NCBI GenBank assembly: GCA_002342035.1
Contig: DDPE01000056.1
Location: forward strand, 1-14,445
Reading direction: 5' to 3'
From: Asticcacaulis sp. UBA2476
Lineage (GTDB): Bacteria > Pseudomonadota > Alphaproteobacteria > Caulobacterales > Caulobacteraceae
Length of the DNA: 14,445 bases
This document shows, piece by piece, positions 1-5,865 of this stretch (the stretch's first letter is position 1; each line of letters opens with the position of its first letter). Both the position numbers and the translations under genes were made by a program. The notes under the pieces are model-generated. The model was not told the origin of the DNA. It was given only the letters and a program-made list of their open reading frames with translations, and did no database searches.

Positions 1-48
1 GGGTGGTGGGGGCTCTTTTCACCATACCAAGATAAGTTGGCTTGTTTA

Positions 49-73
49 GCCTCCCCGTCTTCGATCGGGAGGC
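49..73 (-). terminator. Weak hairpin after the protease gene
   Basis: An inverted repeat, GCCTCCC on the left and GGGAGGC on the right, lies just past the stop of the minus-strand protease gene. The stem is 7 bp plus one more pair after a bulged C. Read on the minus strand it is followed by TAAACAAG, not a T-run, so it is a poor intrinsic terminator. It may instead stabilise the transcript end or be part of a CCTCCCC-type intergenic repeat like the one at the right edge of the window. Confidence 0.35.
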
Positions 74-86
74 CGCACCCGCATGG

Positions 87-620
87 TTACGGCTTCAAAA
101 TAAGCGCCGTGCGGGTGGCTTCAAAGCCCGACAGGCGGCCAAGATAGCTCATGCCCAGCAGGGACGTGCTCAGGCCCTCACGGATGACGATGGCGTCGAC
201 ATCGCGCACTTCGGTCTGGCCGATGTGCACAGAGCGCAGCTTGACGACCGCCGCTTCGGTCTTGCCCATCGCCGTGGTCACCAGCCGGTCGTATTTCAGT
301 TCATCGGCATCGACCCCTAAACGCAGGGCATCGGACGGGGTGAGGGCGACGATGGTGGCCCCGGTATCGACCAGAAACTTTACGGAGGCGTCGTTGACGC
401 GGGCTTCGGCCCAGTAATGGCCGTCCTGAGACTTGGGGATCGAAGTCACTGAACCCGCGTTGGCGGGCAAAACCGGGATGGTCATGGCGACCGTGGTCAG
501 GCTTTGGGCTTCGCTCTTAACCGTCTGGGCGGACAGGGTGTCGTCCAGCGCCATAACCGTGTGGCCAGTAAACAAAGCGCAAGCGACAGCGCAGGTAAGT
601 ATAACAGCCGACTTCAACAT
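87..620 (-). CDS. Retropepsin-like (clan AA) aspartic protease, membrane-anchored or secreted
   Basis: This is a 177-residue protein of the single-domain retropepsin-like family of alphaproteobacteria (TIGR02281 type). Residues 1-24 form a hydrophobic signal or anchor, so the enzyme should work in the periplasm. A linker follows, then the protease domain from about residue 60. The catalytic motif is D85-T86-G87-A within KFLVDTGATIVALTP. Near the C-terminus, GLSTSLLGMSYLGRL matches the second conserved glycine/leucine motif of the family. Such proteins have one catalytic Asp per chain and are expected to act as homodimers. The ATG at 620 is preferred over the TTG at 635, which lies outside the signal peptide. 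No strong Shine-Dalgarno is visible, with only GGGA 9-10 bases upstream. The substrate cannot be read from the sequence. The gene appears to stand alone: the next gene upstream, more than 300 bp away, is on the other strand. Confidence 0.82.
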   Translation of the reverse strand: MLKSAVILTCAVACALFTGHTVMALDDTLSAQTVKSEAQSLTTVAMTIPVLPANAGSVTSIPKSQDGHYWAEARVNDASVKFLVDTGATIVALTPSDALRLGVDADELKYDRLVTTAMGKTEAAVVKLRSVHIGQTEVRDVDAIVIREGLSTSLLGMSYLGRLSGFEATRTALILKP

Positions 621-864
621 AGGATTTAATCCCAACCAACCATCTATGGCGGCGCTTTTTACGCCTTATGGATCAGTCTAACCCAAGATGGTTTTTATAG
701 AGTGAATCGGTGGGCGGGATTTTTTGGGTATGTAATTTGCGATTTTTTGGTTTTTCGTTTTTGTAATTATGTAAATAAAACAATTATATATAGTTTTTTA
801 TAGAGAATATATGATCAGGGTTCGGATTAATTCTTGCGTTTGGTAAATTCTGTGTCACCATATG
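621..864. other. AT-rich intergenic spacer
   Basis: No credible gene lies here. The stretch 700-840 is strikingly AT-rich (runs such as TTTTTTGG, AATAAAACAATTATATATAG) compared with the coding DNA around it. It separates the divergent protease gene (-) and the small gene at 962 (+), so it should contain both promoters. No -35/-10 pair is good enough to assign. The AT-rich stretch could act as an UP element or a nucleoid-protein binding site for the rightward transcript. Confidence 0.5.
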
Positions 865-958
865 TCAGTGACGCGACGACGACTGAGAGGGTGAAAACCC
901 CTGCGAGACGCGACGCGTCTCTTTGTCCATTCGTTTTGTTTGTTGGAAAAGGAGACGC
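865..958 (+). promoter_or_regulatory. Structured leader with two competing stems that can hide the ribosome-binding site
   Basis: Three hairpins can be drawn in series before the small gene at 962. TCAGT (865-869) pairs with ACTGA (882-886). GGGT-GAAA-ACCC (889-900) is a perfect 4-bp stem with a GNRA tetraloop. GAGACGC (905-911) pairs with GCGTCTC (915-921) around a GAC loop. GAGACGC occurs again at 952-958, where it contains part of the Shine-Dalgarno (AAAAGGAG, 947-954). The arm GCGTCTCTTT (915-924) can therefore pair instead with AAAGGAGACGC (948-958), leaving only one bulged G, and this would bury the ribosome-binding site. The two pairings exclude each other, as in a riboswitch, RNA thermometer or attenuator. 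The repeat and pairings are read directly from the sequence; switching is inferred. It does not match a riboswitch class I recognise. Confidence 0.5.
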
Positions 959-961
959 TAA

Positions 962-1099
962 ATGAAAGACAACGACAAAAATATGCAGCACGCCCTGAAT
1001 TCATTCGCATTTCTGGGCGGAATCCTGGTCAATAACCGGCCAAAATCATCCGGCGCAGGCAGTCGTCCCCAGGACTATAAGCCCACGGGCAAGAAGTAG
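962..1099 (+). CDS. Small orphan protein, 45 residues
   Basis: An ATG at 962 is preceded by a good Shine-Dalgarno, AAAAGGAG at 947-954, seven bases upstream. It opens a 45-codon frame ending in TAG. The protein starts MKDNDKNMQHALNS, has one short hydrophobic patch (FAFLGGILV, residues 15-23) and ends in a polar, basic tail rich in Pro, Ser and Gly (RPKSSGAGSRPQDY, then KPTGKK). The patch is too short for a confident membrane span. I do not recognise the family. Three things argue that it is real: the strong ribosome-binding site, the structured leader that can sequester that site, and a terminator 60 bases past the stop. It could be a regulatory or stress peptide, or the leader could be the functional RNA and the peptide secondary. 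Confidence 0.62.
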   Translation: MKDNDKNMQHALNSFAFLGGILVNNRPKSSGAGSRPQDYKPTGKK

Positions 1100-1157
1100 T
1101 CTCTGAGTTGACTTAAATAAAGCGCTGCGCTCAAGGAACGAAGTGTTAGCGCAAACT

Positions 1158-1199
1158 AAAAAAAGCCTCTGCGTTGTTCACGCAGAGGCTTTCTCTTTT
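1158..1199. terminator. Bidirectional intrinsic terminator
   Basis: A perfect 12-bp stem, AAAGCCTCTGCG (1162-1173) with CGCAGAGGCTTT (1181-1192), encloses a 7-base loop. On the minus strand it runs into seven Ts (1164 down to 1158), ideal for the secreted-protein gene that stops at 1214. On the plus strand it is followed by TTTCTCTTTTA and serves the 45-residue gene. It separates two convergent transcripts. Confidence 0.88.
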
Positions 1200-1213
1200 A
1201 TTATTAGTAGGTC

Positions 1214-1582
1214 TTAGTTAGAGGCGAGCTTTACGCCAGCCTTGCCCGAAGCGTCAGCCAGGTTAGGCGACAGCTTGCGCAGCTTGATTTCCGAAACGGC
1301 GCCACCGGCAACCTTGGCCGAGCCTTCGACCCAGTACAGGCCATCGGCGCCGAGGAAGTTATACTTATAGTCGACGATGGTAGTGCCGGCGCGGACTTCG
1401 CAGGTGTTCAGGGTCACCATCTGCTTGCCGGTGACGGCAACGGCCTTGGAGACTTCGGTTTTCGCGGCGGCGGCTACGGCCTTACCGGCGACGCCTTCCT
1501 GGGCTTCATCGCACTCGGCGAAGGCTTGGGCCGACAGGGCGCTGACAGCAAAGGCGGTGGCGATGAAAAGGGACTTGCGCAT
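1214..1582 (-). CDS. Small secreted protein of unknown function
   Basis: The protein has 122 residues from the ATG at 1582, whose MRKSLFIATAF opening is a classical Sec signal peptide. Cleavage is likely after AQAFA (residue 22), leaving a mature protein that begins ECDEAQ. An upstream in-frame ATG at 1597 would add MSDLY before the signal and is less likely. The mature part has two cysteines, one at its second residue and one in LNTCEVRAG, which could form a disulfide in the periplasm. An Ala/Lys/Val-rich helix (about residues 30-55) is followed by a probable beta-rich part (TIVDYKYNFLGADGLYWVEG). No family is recognised. The transcript ends at the strong terminator at 1158-1199. A TATATATT stretch about 30 bases upstream of the start may be its -10 region, but no matching -35 is evident. 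Confidence 0.8.
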   Translation of the reverse strand: MRKSLFIATAFAVSALSAQAFAECDEAQEGVAGKAVAAAAKTEVSKAVAVTGKQMVTLNTCEVRAGTTIVDYKYNFLGADGLYWVEGSAKVAGGAVSEIKLRKLSPNLADASGKAGVKLASN

Positions 1583-1671
1583 GTAAAGATCACTCATTCT
1601 GAATGGGTACGGAGAATGCCAATATATAAGGGCACAGTTAAAACGACGTAAAAGAAACCGCTCAAAACAAC

Positions 1672-1702
1672 AAAAAAACGGAGAAGTGAGTACTTCTCCG
1701 TT
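1672..1702 (-). terminator. Intrinsic terminator of the chemoreceptor gene
   Basis: An 11-bp perfect stem, AACGGAGAAGT (1677-1687) with ACTTCTCCGTT (1692-1702), closes a 4-base GAGT loop. On the minus strand it is followed by a run of seven Ts (1678 down to 1672). It lies about 110 bases past the stop of the chemoreceptor gene and just upstream of the next minus-strand gene, so it insulates the two. Confidence 0.87.
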
Positions 1703-1809
1703 CTCTTTGCGTTACATGGTGTAACTATAGTCGTGATATTCAAAGCAATATGTGAAAAAGTGTTAGCGGTTTTTCACACCAATATTGCGTCTTAAAGCAG
1801 TATTTATAG

Positions 1810-3537
1810 TTAAGCCGCAGTTAATTCACTTAAGAAGCGGCGAATGTTCTCGCTCATCGCTTGGGTGCGGTCAGTCAACTGACGGGCAGCGCCGAGCATT
1901 TCAGTTGAGGCCTTTTCCGTATCCGCCGCCGAGGCCGACAGTTGCTCGACCGAAGACGAGGCGGTCGTGGTGCCGTCAGAGGCTTCGTTGACGTTGCGGG
2001 CGATCTCATTGGTGGCGTCGCCTTGCTGATGGACCGAGTCAGCGATCGAGGCGGCGATCTCGTTCATGTGCTTGATGGTCTCACCGATGCCGCGGATGGC
2101 GTTGACGCCGTTCTGGGCGGCACCTTGAATGTCCTTGATGCGATCGCGGATTTCATCGGTCGCCTTGGCGGTTTGCTGGGCGAGGGACTTCACTTCGGAG
2201 GCCACAACCGCAAAGCCCTTACCGGCTTCACCGGCGCGGGCGGATTCGATGGTGGCGTTCAGGGCCAGCAGGTTGGTTTGCTGAGCAATGGCGTTGATCA
2301 GGTCGACGACTTCGCCGATCTGATCAGCGGCGCGGCTCAGTTCGGCCATGCTGTCGTTGGTGCGGTCAGCTTCCGATACGGCCTCAGCGGCGATTTCCAC
2401 CGAGCGGACGGCCTGATCACCGATGACTCCGATCGAGGCGGACAGCTCAGTCGTAGCCGAGGCGACGTTCTGGACGTTGTCAGCCGAGTTGCGGATCGAA
2501 TAGACTGCCGATTGCGAGCGGCGCTCATTTTCCTGAGCGATGGTCAGCAAAGTGCGGCCGTTGGCGTCGAGGTCAGAAGCGGCGGAACCGAGTGCATCCA
2601 GCATGTCCTGAGCTTCGTGGCGGAAGCGCTCAGCCAGTTCCGACATCTGACGGGCGCGCTCTTCGCGGGTCTTGGCGGTGGCGGCTTCGATGGCCATCAG
2701 GCGTTCTTTTTCTTCGGCGTTCGATTTGAACACGTTCAGGCTTTCGACCACCGACTTCAGTTCGTCGCGGCGAGCCAGGGCGCTGATGTCGACGTTCAGG
2801 TGGCCGTTGGCCAGTTCTTCGGTCGTCTTGGCGATGCGGTTGATGCCGGCGACCGTAGTGCGCGAGAACAGGTAGGCGATGGTGCAGGACGCGGCGGCCA
2901 TGATCACGGCGAAGATGGTCAGAAGGCCGATGGCTGAATTCTGGGTCTGCTGAGCCTTGGTGCCGTCAGCCTTGGCCGAGGCAACGCTTGCCTTGATCAG
3001 TTGGTCGCTGAGGTCCGACATCTTGGCGTAACCGGCATCGAACTGCTCAAGGAAGCCGACGACCGAGGCGAAGTCCACTTCCATGACCTGACCGGCGAAA
3101 TCCACGGCCTCTTTATAGGTCTTCACTTCTTTGGATAGTTCGCCGAGCAGTTTTTTCTGGTTCAGGTCGGTGACGGAGGCGTCGACCTGCTTGATGTGGG
3201 CTTCGATCTTACCAATGTCAGCGACGACTTCGGCGGACTTGGCGGCAGAGTTGGTGCCAACACCCGCGGCCTGAGCGGTCAGGATGCGGAAGAACTCACC
3301 GTTGGCTTCGCGAATCTCAGCCTTGATCTCGCCCATCTCAACGGCTTGTGGCAGGCTTTTGTTGTTGATGGCGTCAATGGCCTTACTCTGCTGGTTCATG
3401 GTGTAGATCGCACCGCCGGCCAGAGCGGCGATCAGCGCAGTCGCCACGGCGGCCGGCGCCATGAACTTGAGCGTGAACGACCAGTTGGAGATATTAATGC
3501 CGCCGCCCTTGGTGCGGATCTTGGTTGGCTTCGTCAT
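1810..3537 (-). CDS. Methyl-accepting chemotaxis protein
   Basis: This transmembrane chemoreceptor passes ligand or physiological signals to the CheA-CheW kinase complex. The start at 3537 (MTKPTKIRTK) is chosen because AAGGGG stands 6-7 bases upstream. The longer frame from 3630 would place 31 atypical residues before it. The product has 575 residues. TM1 spans about 21-46. A periplasmic four-helix-type sensor of about 150 residues follows, with no recognisable ligand motif. TM2 spans about 201-225, and a HAMP linker about 226-280. The signalling domain runs from about 300 to the end. Its hairpin tip (about 413-445) carries the near-invariant AIAQQTNLLALNATIESARA and GEAGKGFAVVA segments that bind CheA and CheW. 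The C-terminus (RRFLSELTAA) lacks a CheR-binding pentapeptide, so methylation probably depends on other receptors or on direct access. No other che gene is nearby. Confidence 0.93.
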   Translation of the reverse strand: MTKPTKIRTKGGGINISNWSFTLKFMAPAAVATALIAALAGGAIYTMNQQSKAIDAINNKSLPQAVEMGEIKAEIREANGEFFRILTAQAAGVGTNSAAKSAEVVADIGKIEAHIKQVDASVTDLNQKKLLGELSKEVKTYKEAVDFAGQVMEVDFASVVGFLEQFDAGYAKMSDLSDQLIKASVASAKADGTKAQQTQNSAIGLLTIFAVIMAAASCTIAYLFSRTTVAGINRIAKTTEELANGHLNVDISALARRDELKSVVESLNVFKSNAEEKERLMAIEAATAKTREERARQMSELAERFRHEAQDMLDALGSAASDLDANGRTLLTIAQENERRSQSAVYSIRNSADNVQNVASATTELSASIGVIGDQAVRSVEIAAEAVSEADRTNDSMAELSRAADQIGEVVDLINAIAQQTNLLALNATIESARAGEAGKGFAVVASEVKSLAQQTAKATDEIRDRIKDIQGAAQNGVNAIRGIGETIKHMNEIAASIADSVHQQGDATNEIARNVNEASDGTTTASSSVEQLSASAADTEKASTEMLGAARQLTDRTQAMSENIRRFLSELTAA

Positions 3538-3870
3538 GAGTGGCCCCTTAATGCCTGCCGGGGTTCCCCCGGTCCAGTCCAGATTCATAAAGAAAGAAGC
3601 TGCCCCCCTGATATCAAGAGCATCCTCCATCGCCTGTGATCCACGGGTCGGTGCGTGAATACCGAATCAATCGGCCTCACGGCATGAGTCGCAGACCTCA
3701 AGCCTTGGGCGCAAACATGTCAGATTATAGTTGTCGAATTCCTAACAGGGTAAAGGAAGATGGTTACCCGGTGAACTGTTAACCATATTTGGGCGGCGAT
3801 AATGCTCCTTATGGGCACGATCAGGCGGGGCGTGCGCAGGCTAAGGTCTTCATAGGTATGGCTTTGGTAT
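3538..3870. other. Intergenic region upstream of the chemoreceptor
   Basis: No convincing gene is present in this stretch of about 330 bases. It holds the chemoreceptor ribosome-binding site (TAAGGGGC, about 3543-3550), a leader of up to about 180 bases, a possible promoter at 3724-3752 and an imperfect dyad, GGTTA/TAACC, at 3762-3783. Open frames crossing it have no ribosome-binding site and no recognisable protein character. Confidence 0.5.
3724..3752 (-). promoter_or_regulatory. Possible promoter of the chemoreceptor gene
   Basis: On the minus strand a perfect -10 hexamer TATAAT (3729 down to 3724) lies downstream of TTTACCC, with a spacer of 18-19 bases, slightly long. Transcription would start near 3717 and leave a leader of about 180 bases before the ATG at 3537. 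Only the -10 element is strong. Confidence 0.3.
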
Positions 3871-3900
3871 GAAAAAGGCCCCGCCGGAGGGCAGGGCCTT
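3871..3900 (-). terminator. Intrinsic terminator of the cell-wall hydrolase gene
   Basis: A GC-rich stem pairs AAGGCCC (3875-3881) with GGGCCTT (3894-3900). It extends past one C/A mismatch by three more pairs around a GGAG loop. On the minus strand it is followed by five Ts and a C. It lies 40 bases past the stop of the hydrolase gene. Confidence 0.85.
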
Positions 3901-3940
3901 AAATTTTGAGCCATTAACGATTTCAGGCCGGTTTTTAGCC

Positions 3941-5170
3941 TTAAGACGCGTCGCCGGGGGCGGTTTTGTCTGCCGGAGCCGCTTTGGCGGGCTTGGTCAG
4001 GGTCGAAACAAGCTCGTTAGCCGACGCACCTTTGAGGGTATCGGTTACCTGCATGGCCCGGATTTCCGGGGTCTGCTGACGGTTCAGAACGGTCGTGACG
4101 TCATCGGCGGGCGCTTCGATCACGGATTCGGTTTCTGGCGCCTTGACCAGTTGCGGGGCGGCAGACGGGCTTATGCCGCGGTTATTGCGCGCCATCTGGG
4201 AGCGGGCGCCCTTAAACTGATAAAAGACATGGCTGCCGACGGTGGCGATGCGGTCCATGCGGCCCGACCACGACGGATTGACCTGAGTGGTGTGAAAGTG
4301 GGTCGAGGTGCCCACGCTGGCCATCACATGGCCGGACAGGGCGTCTGCGGCGATCTTCTCGGCGCGCTTCCAGGCCCAGTTTTCAACGCGGCGGCCCAGG
4401 GCGCCGTTACAGGTAAAGCTGAACTGGCAGCCGGTGCGATGATAGGCGCCCTGATAGACCACATTACAGATGGTCTTGGGGTAGGCCGGATGGCGGACGC
4501 GGTTCAGGATGACTTGCGCCACGGCGCGTTGACCGGATTCGGTTTCGCCGCGCGCTTCGTAATAGACGGCTTGGGTCAGGCAGTCCATATCGCTGCGCGA
4601 GCGGTTATCAAGCGCGAACGGGGCTGCAGCCTGAGAGCGCGGACGGCCCAGAAGGCCCTCTTTGCTAAGGCCCATACCGAGGCTGGCCTGAACGATCTGA
4701 GCGCCGTCATGGCTGGGTTGCTTACGAACCCTGATCTGGCGCTGAGGGCGATGCGGATCGGCGCGCAGGGACGACAGGTTCTGGGCCAGCAGGATCGATT
4801 GACGGTCACGCAGGGCCTGAGACGGGCTGACCGCCGGATCGTAACGCATGGCGATCGCCATGGCGCTGCGGTCAACGGAGGCCTGATCGGTAGAGAGGGC
4901 AATGGTGTTGTGAGGGGCGTGGGCACGCACCGGTGCCACGGCTGACATGTTCAGAAAGTGTTCGTCCGCAAAGCCGTTATCAGCGACTTCGAGCAGGCGT
5001 TCAGCCTGAGAGTGGACGTTTGAGTTGCGTGACATGTGGCCACCCAGCCAGGCTGCGCCTACGGCAGCGCCCAGCAGGAGGCCGATAGATGACGCCGCCA
5101 TCATGGCCCGCGCTTTCGTGCGGGCGGCGAGGTTCATCTTCGGAACACGCAGGTTAAGTTTCAAAACCAA
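3941..5170 (-). CDS. Membrane-anchored SleB-type cell-wall hydrolase
   Basis: This is a peptidoglycan hydrolase of the Hydrolase_2 (SleB/CwlJ, PF07486) family, which cleaves the glycan strand. With the TTG start at 5170 the product has 409 residues. AGGA lies 10 bases upstream of that codon. An ATG at 5137 (residue 12) is an alternative and would leave the rest unchanged. A basic N-terminus precedes one membrane span at about 22-43 (MMAASSIGLLLGAAVGAAWL), so the enzyme should be tethered to the inner membrane facing the periplasm. Residues 45-190 are low in family signal and probably a linker. The catalytic domain covers about 194-320: the YYEARGE motif has the likely catalytic Glu (E205), followed by AQVILNRVRHPAYPKTICNVVYQ, a Cys pair (TGCQFSFTC) and the conserved STHFHTTQVNPSW segment. 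The C-terminal 90 residues are Ala/Pro/Thr-rich. The gene stands alone and has its own terminator. The 400-base region upstream contains possible CtrA sites. Confidence 0.87.
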   Translation of the reverse strand: MVLKLNLRVPKMNLAARTKARAMMAASSIGLLLGAAVGAAWLGGHMSRNSNVHSQAERLLEVADNGFADEHFLNMSAVAPVRAHAPHNTIALSTDQASVDRSAMAIAMRYDPAVSPSQALRDRQSILLAQNLSSLRADPHRPQRQIRVRKQPSHDGAQIVQASLGMGLSKEGLLGRPRSQAAAPFALDNRSRSDMDCLTQAVYYEARGETESGQRAVAQVILNRVRHPAYPKTICNVVYQGAYHRTGCQFSFTCNGALGRRVENWAWKRAEKIAADALSGHVMASVGTSTHFHTTQVNPSWSGRMDRIATVGSHVFYQFKGARSQMARNNRGISPSAAPQLVKAPETESVIEAPADDVTTVLNRQQTPEIRAMQVTDTLKGASANELVSTLTKPAKAAPADKTAPGDAS

Positions 5171-5564
5171 AGGTTTCGAGTCCTATGTGACGAGAGCCTT
5201 CGTGGCTCCCCGGAAAAGGTGCGTAAAATTCAACTCAGTTAAGCGTACTAACTTAAAGTCTGAACCTACGGCTTTTTGCCGCGCGGGCCTGCCCTGAAGC
5301 ACTGGCAAGGATAACAGGGCCACCGCGTTTGGAGGTGCGGTTAACATCACAAATGTGGCGGAAATGTGTTCGCCCTGAATATGATCTGAACTTAGCACAG
5401 TTCTGCCTCAAAACAATAGACTATAGCTAGAGTTCATGGGGGTGGCGTGTCGTAGTTAATGCGATTTATATTGACAGGAATTTGTGAGTATAAATTACTT
5501 TGTCTTTTCGGTTTGCCTTATTTTTATTGTTGGGCTGTTCTGTATTCGTTGCGCGTTGGTCAAT

Positions 5565-5590
5565 TTAATGGCCTGTTAATAAAGTTTTAA
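5565..5590. promoter_or_regulatory. Two overlapping CtrA-type sites (three TTAA half-sites, 11-bp phase)
   Basis: TTAA occurs at 5565, 5576 and 5587, each exactly 11 bp apart. Thus TTAATGGCCTGTTAA (5565-5579) and TTAATAAAGTTTTAA (5576-5590) each match TTAA-N7-TTAA, the known recognition sequence of the cell-cycle regulator CtrA, and share the middle half-site. The cluster is about 280 bp before the likely uvrB start and about 400 bp before the cell-wall hydrolase start on the other strand. Binding and target are inferred from the consensus. The AT-rich context raises the chance of accidental matches, but exact phasing of three half-sites argues against that. Confidence 0.55.
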
Positions 5591-5631
5591 GCGGGTGCCG
5601 CGGCTGATTTTTACCGTATTGAGGGATGCGG

Positions 5632-5640
5632 CTATCCACA
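5632..5640 (+). promoter_or_regulatory. DnaA-box-like site
   Basis: CTATCCACA matches the DnaA-box consensus TTATCCACA at 8 of 9 positions and lies 42 bp from the TTAA cluster. One such match is weak evidence alone. It is noted because DnaA and CtrA sites often occur together at cell-cycle promoters and origins in Caulobacterales. Confidence 0.28.
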
Positions 5641-5763
5641 GGGGCGGTAAATGGCCTTGATCTCTATGAGGAAATTCGGCGAGGCCGGGTTCCGGCGAAT
5701 ACATGTCAATAGGCCGTATGCGGAGGGGTGGTCGCAAAAGGGACGCGGTTGAAACATTTTGTG

Positions 5764-5791
5764 TTGGCATCTTTCCTTTTTATTTTAAAAA
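5764..5791 (+). promoter_or_regulatory. Probable uvrB promoter
   Basis: TTGGCA (5764-5769) and TAAAAA (5786-5791) are 16 bases apart and form a reasonable sigma-70 type pair. Transcription would begin around 5798-5800, directly beside the SOS operator at 5802-5816, the usual geometry for LexA repression. The hexamers are imperfect and the start site is inferred. Confidence 0.4.
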
Positions 5792-5801
5792 GCTACATTG
5801 T

Positions 5802-5816
5802 GTTCATGACACGTTC
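5802..5816 (+). promoter_or_regulatory. LexA (SOS) operator of uvrB
   Basis: GTTCATGACACGTTC is a perfect match to GTTC-N7-GTTC, the SOS box established for alphaproteobacteria such as Caulobacter and Rhodobacter. It lies directly upstream of uvrB, a classical SOS gene, and just past a plausible -10. It contains the in-frame ATG at 5806, which suggests that translation starts further down, at 5866, unless the operator is also coding. Confidence 0.8.
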
Positions 5817-5865
5817 TCATTTTAAGTCCTCGGCTCATCTCATCGCGCCGTTTTCCGTTTCAGAC

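Larger units (their letters stand above)
5171..5865. other. Long regulatory spacer between the hydrolase and uvrB
   Basis: These roughly 700 bases separate two divergent genes and hold no recognisable protein gene. Open frames at 5183-5398 (-), 5576-5770 (-) and 5025-5297 (+) have no ribosome-binding site or family character. The region contains a TTGACA at 5471, three phased TTAA half-sites at 5565-5590, a degenerate LexA-like site GTTC-N7-GTTG at 5537-5551, a DnaA-box-like site at 5632-5640, and the uvrB promoter with its SOS operator. Composition shifts from mixed (5171-5400) to AT-rich (5455-5590). A short transcript or RNA gene starting near the TTAA cluster is possible but not shown. 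Confidence 0.55.

Noticed and set aside
882..901. Resemblance to a TPP riboswitch (CTGAGA followed by ACCC)
   Set aside because: The second conserved element of the TPP box (GAACCTGATC-like) is missing, and the downstream gene is not a thiamine gene.
1810..1824. Another TTAA-N7-TTAA match (CtrA-like)
   Set aside because: It overlaps the stop codon and last codons of the chemoreceptor gene, with no promoter nearby, so it is probably chance. It also shows that single matches carry little weight.
1942..2937. 331-residue plus-strand open frame
   Set aside because: It is opposite the chemoreceptor gene. The Gly/Asp/Arg-rich repetitive translation is typical of an antisense shadow, and no ribosome-binding site or family motif is present.
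3869..4945. 358-residue plus-strand open frame
   Set aside because: It is antisense to the cell-wall hydrolase, whose catalytic motifs are intact. Its translation has no recognisable domain, and its start lies in the terminator region.
5471..5499. TTGACA with nearby TATAAA as a promoter
   Set aside because: The TATAAA is only 12 bases from the TTGACA, too close, and at normal spacing the -10 match is poor.
5651..5752. 33-codon plus-strand open frame beginning MALISMRKFG
   Set aside because: Only a weak GGGGCGG upstream, no family features, and it lies in the regulatory spacer. It cannot be distinguished from chance.
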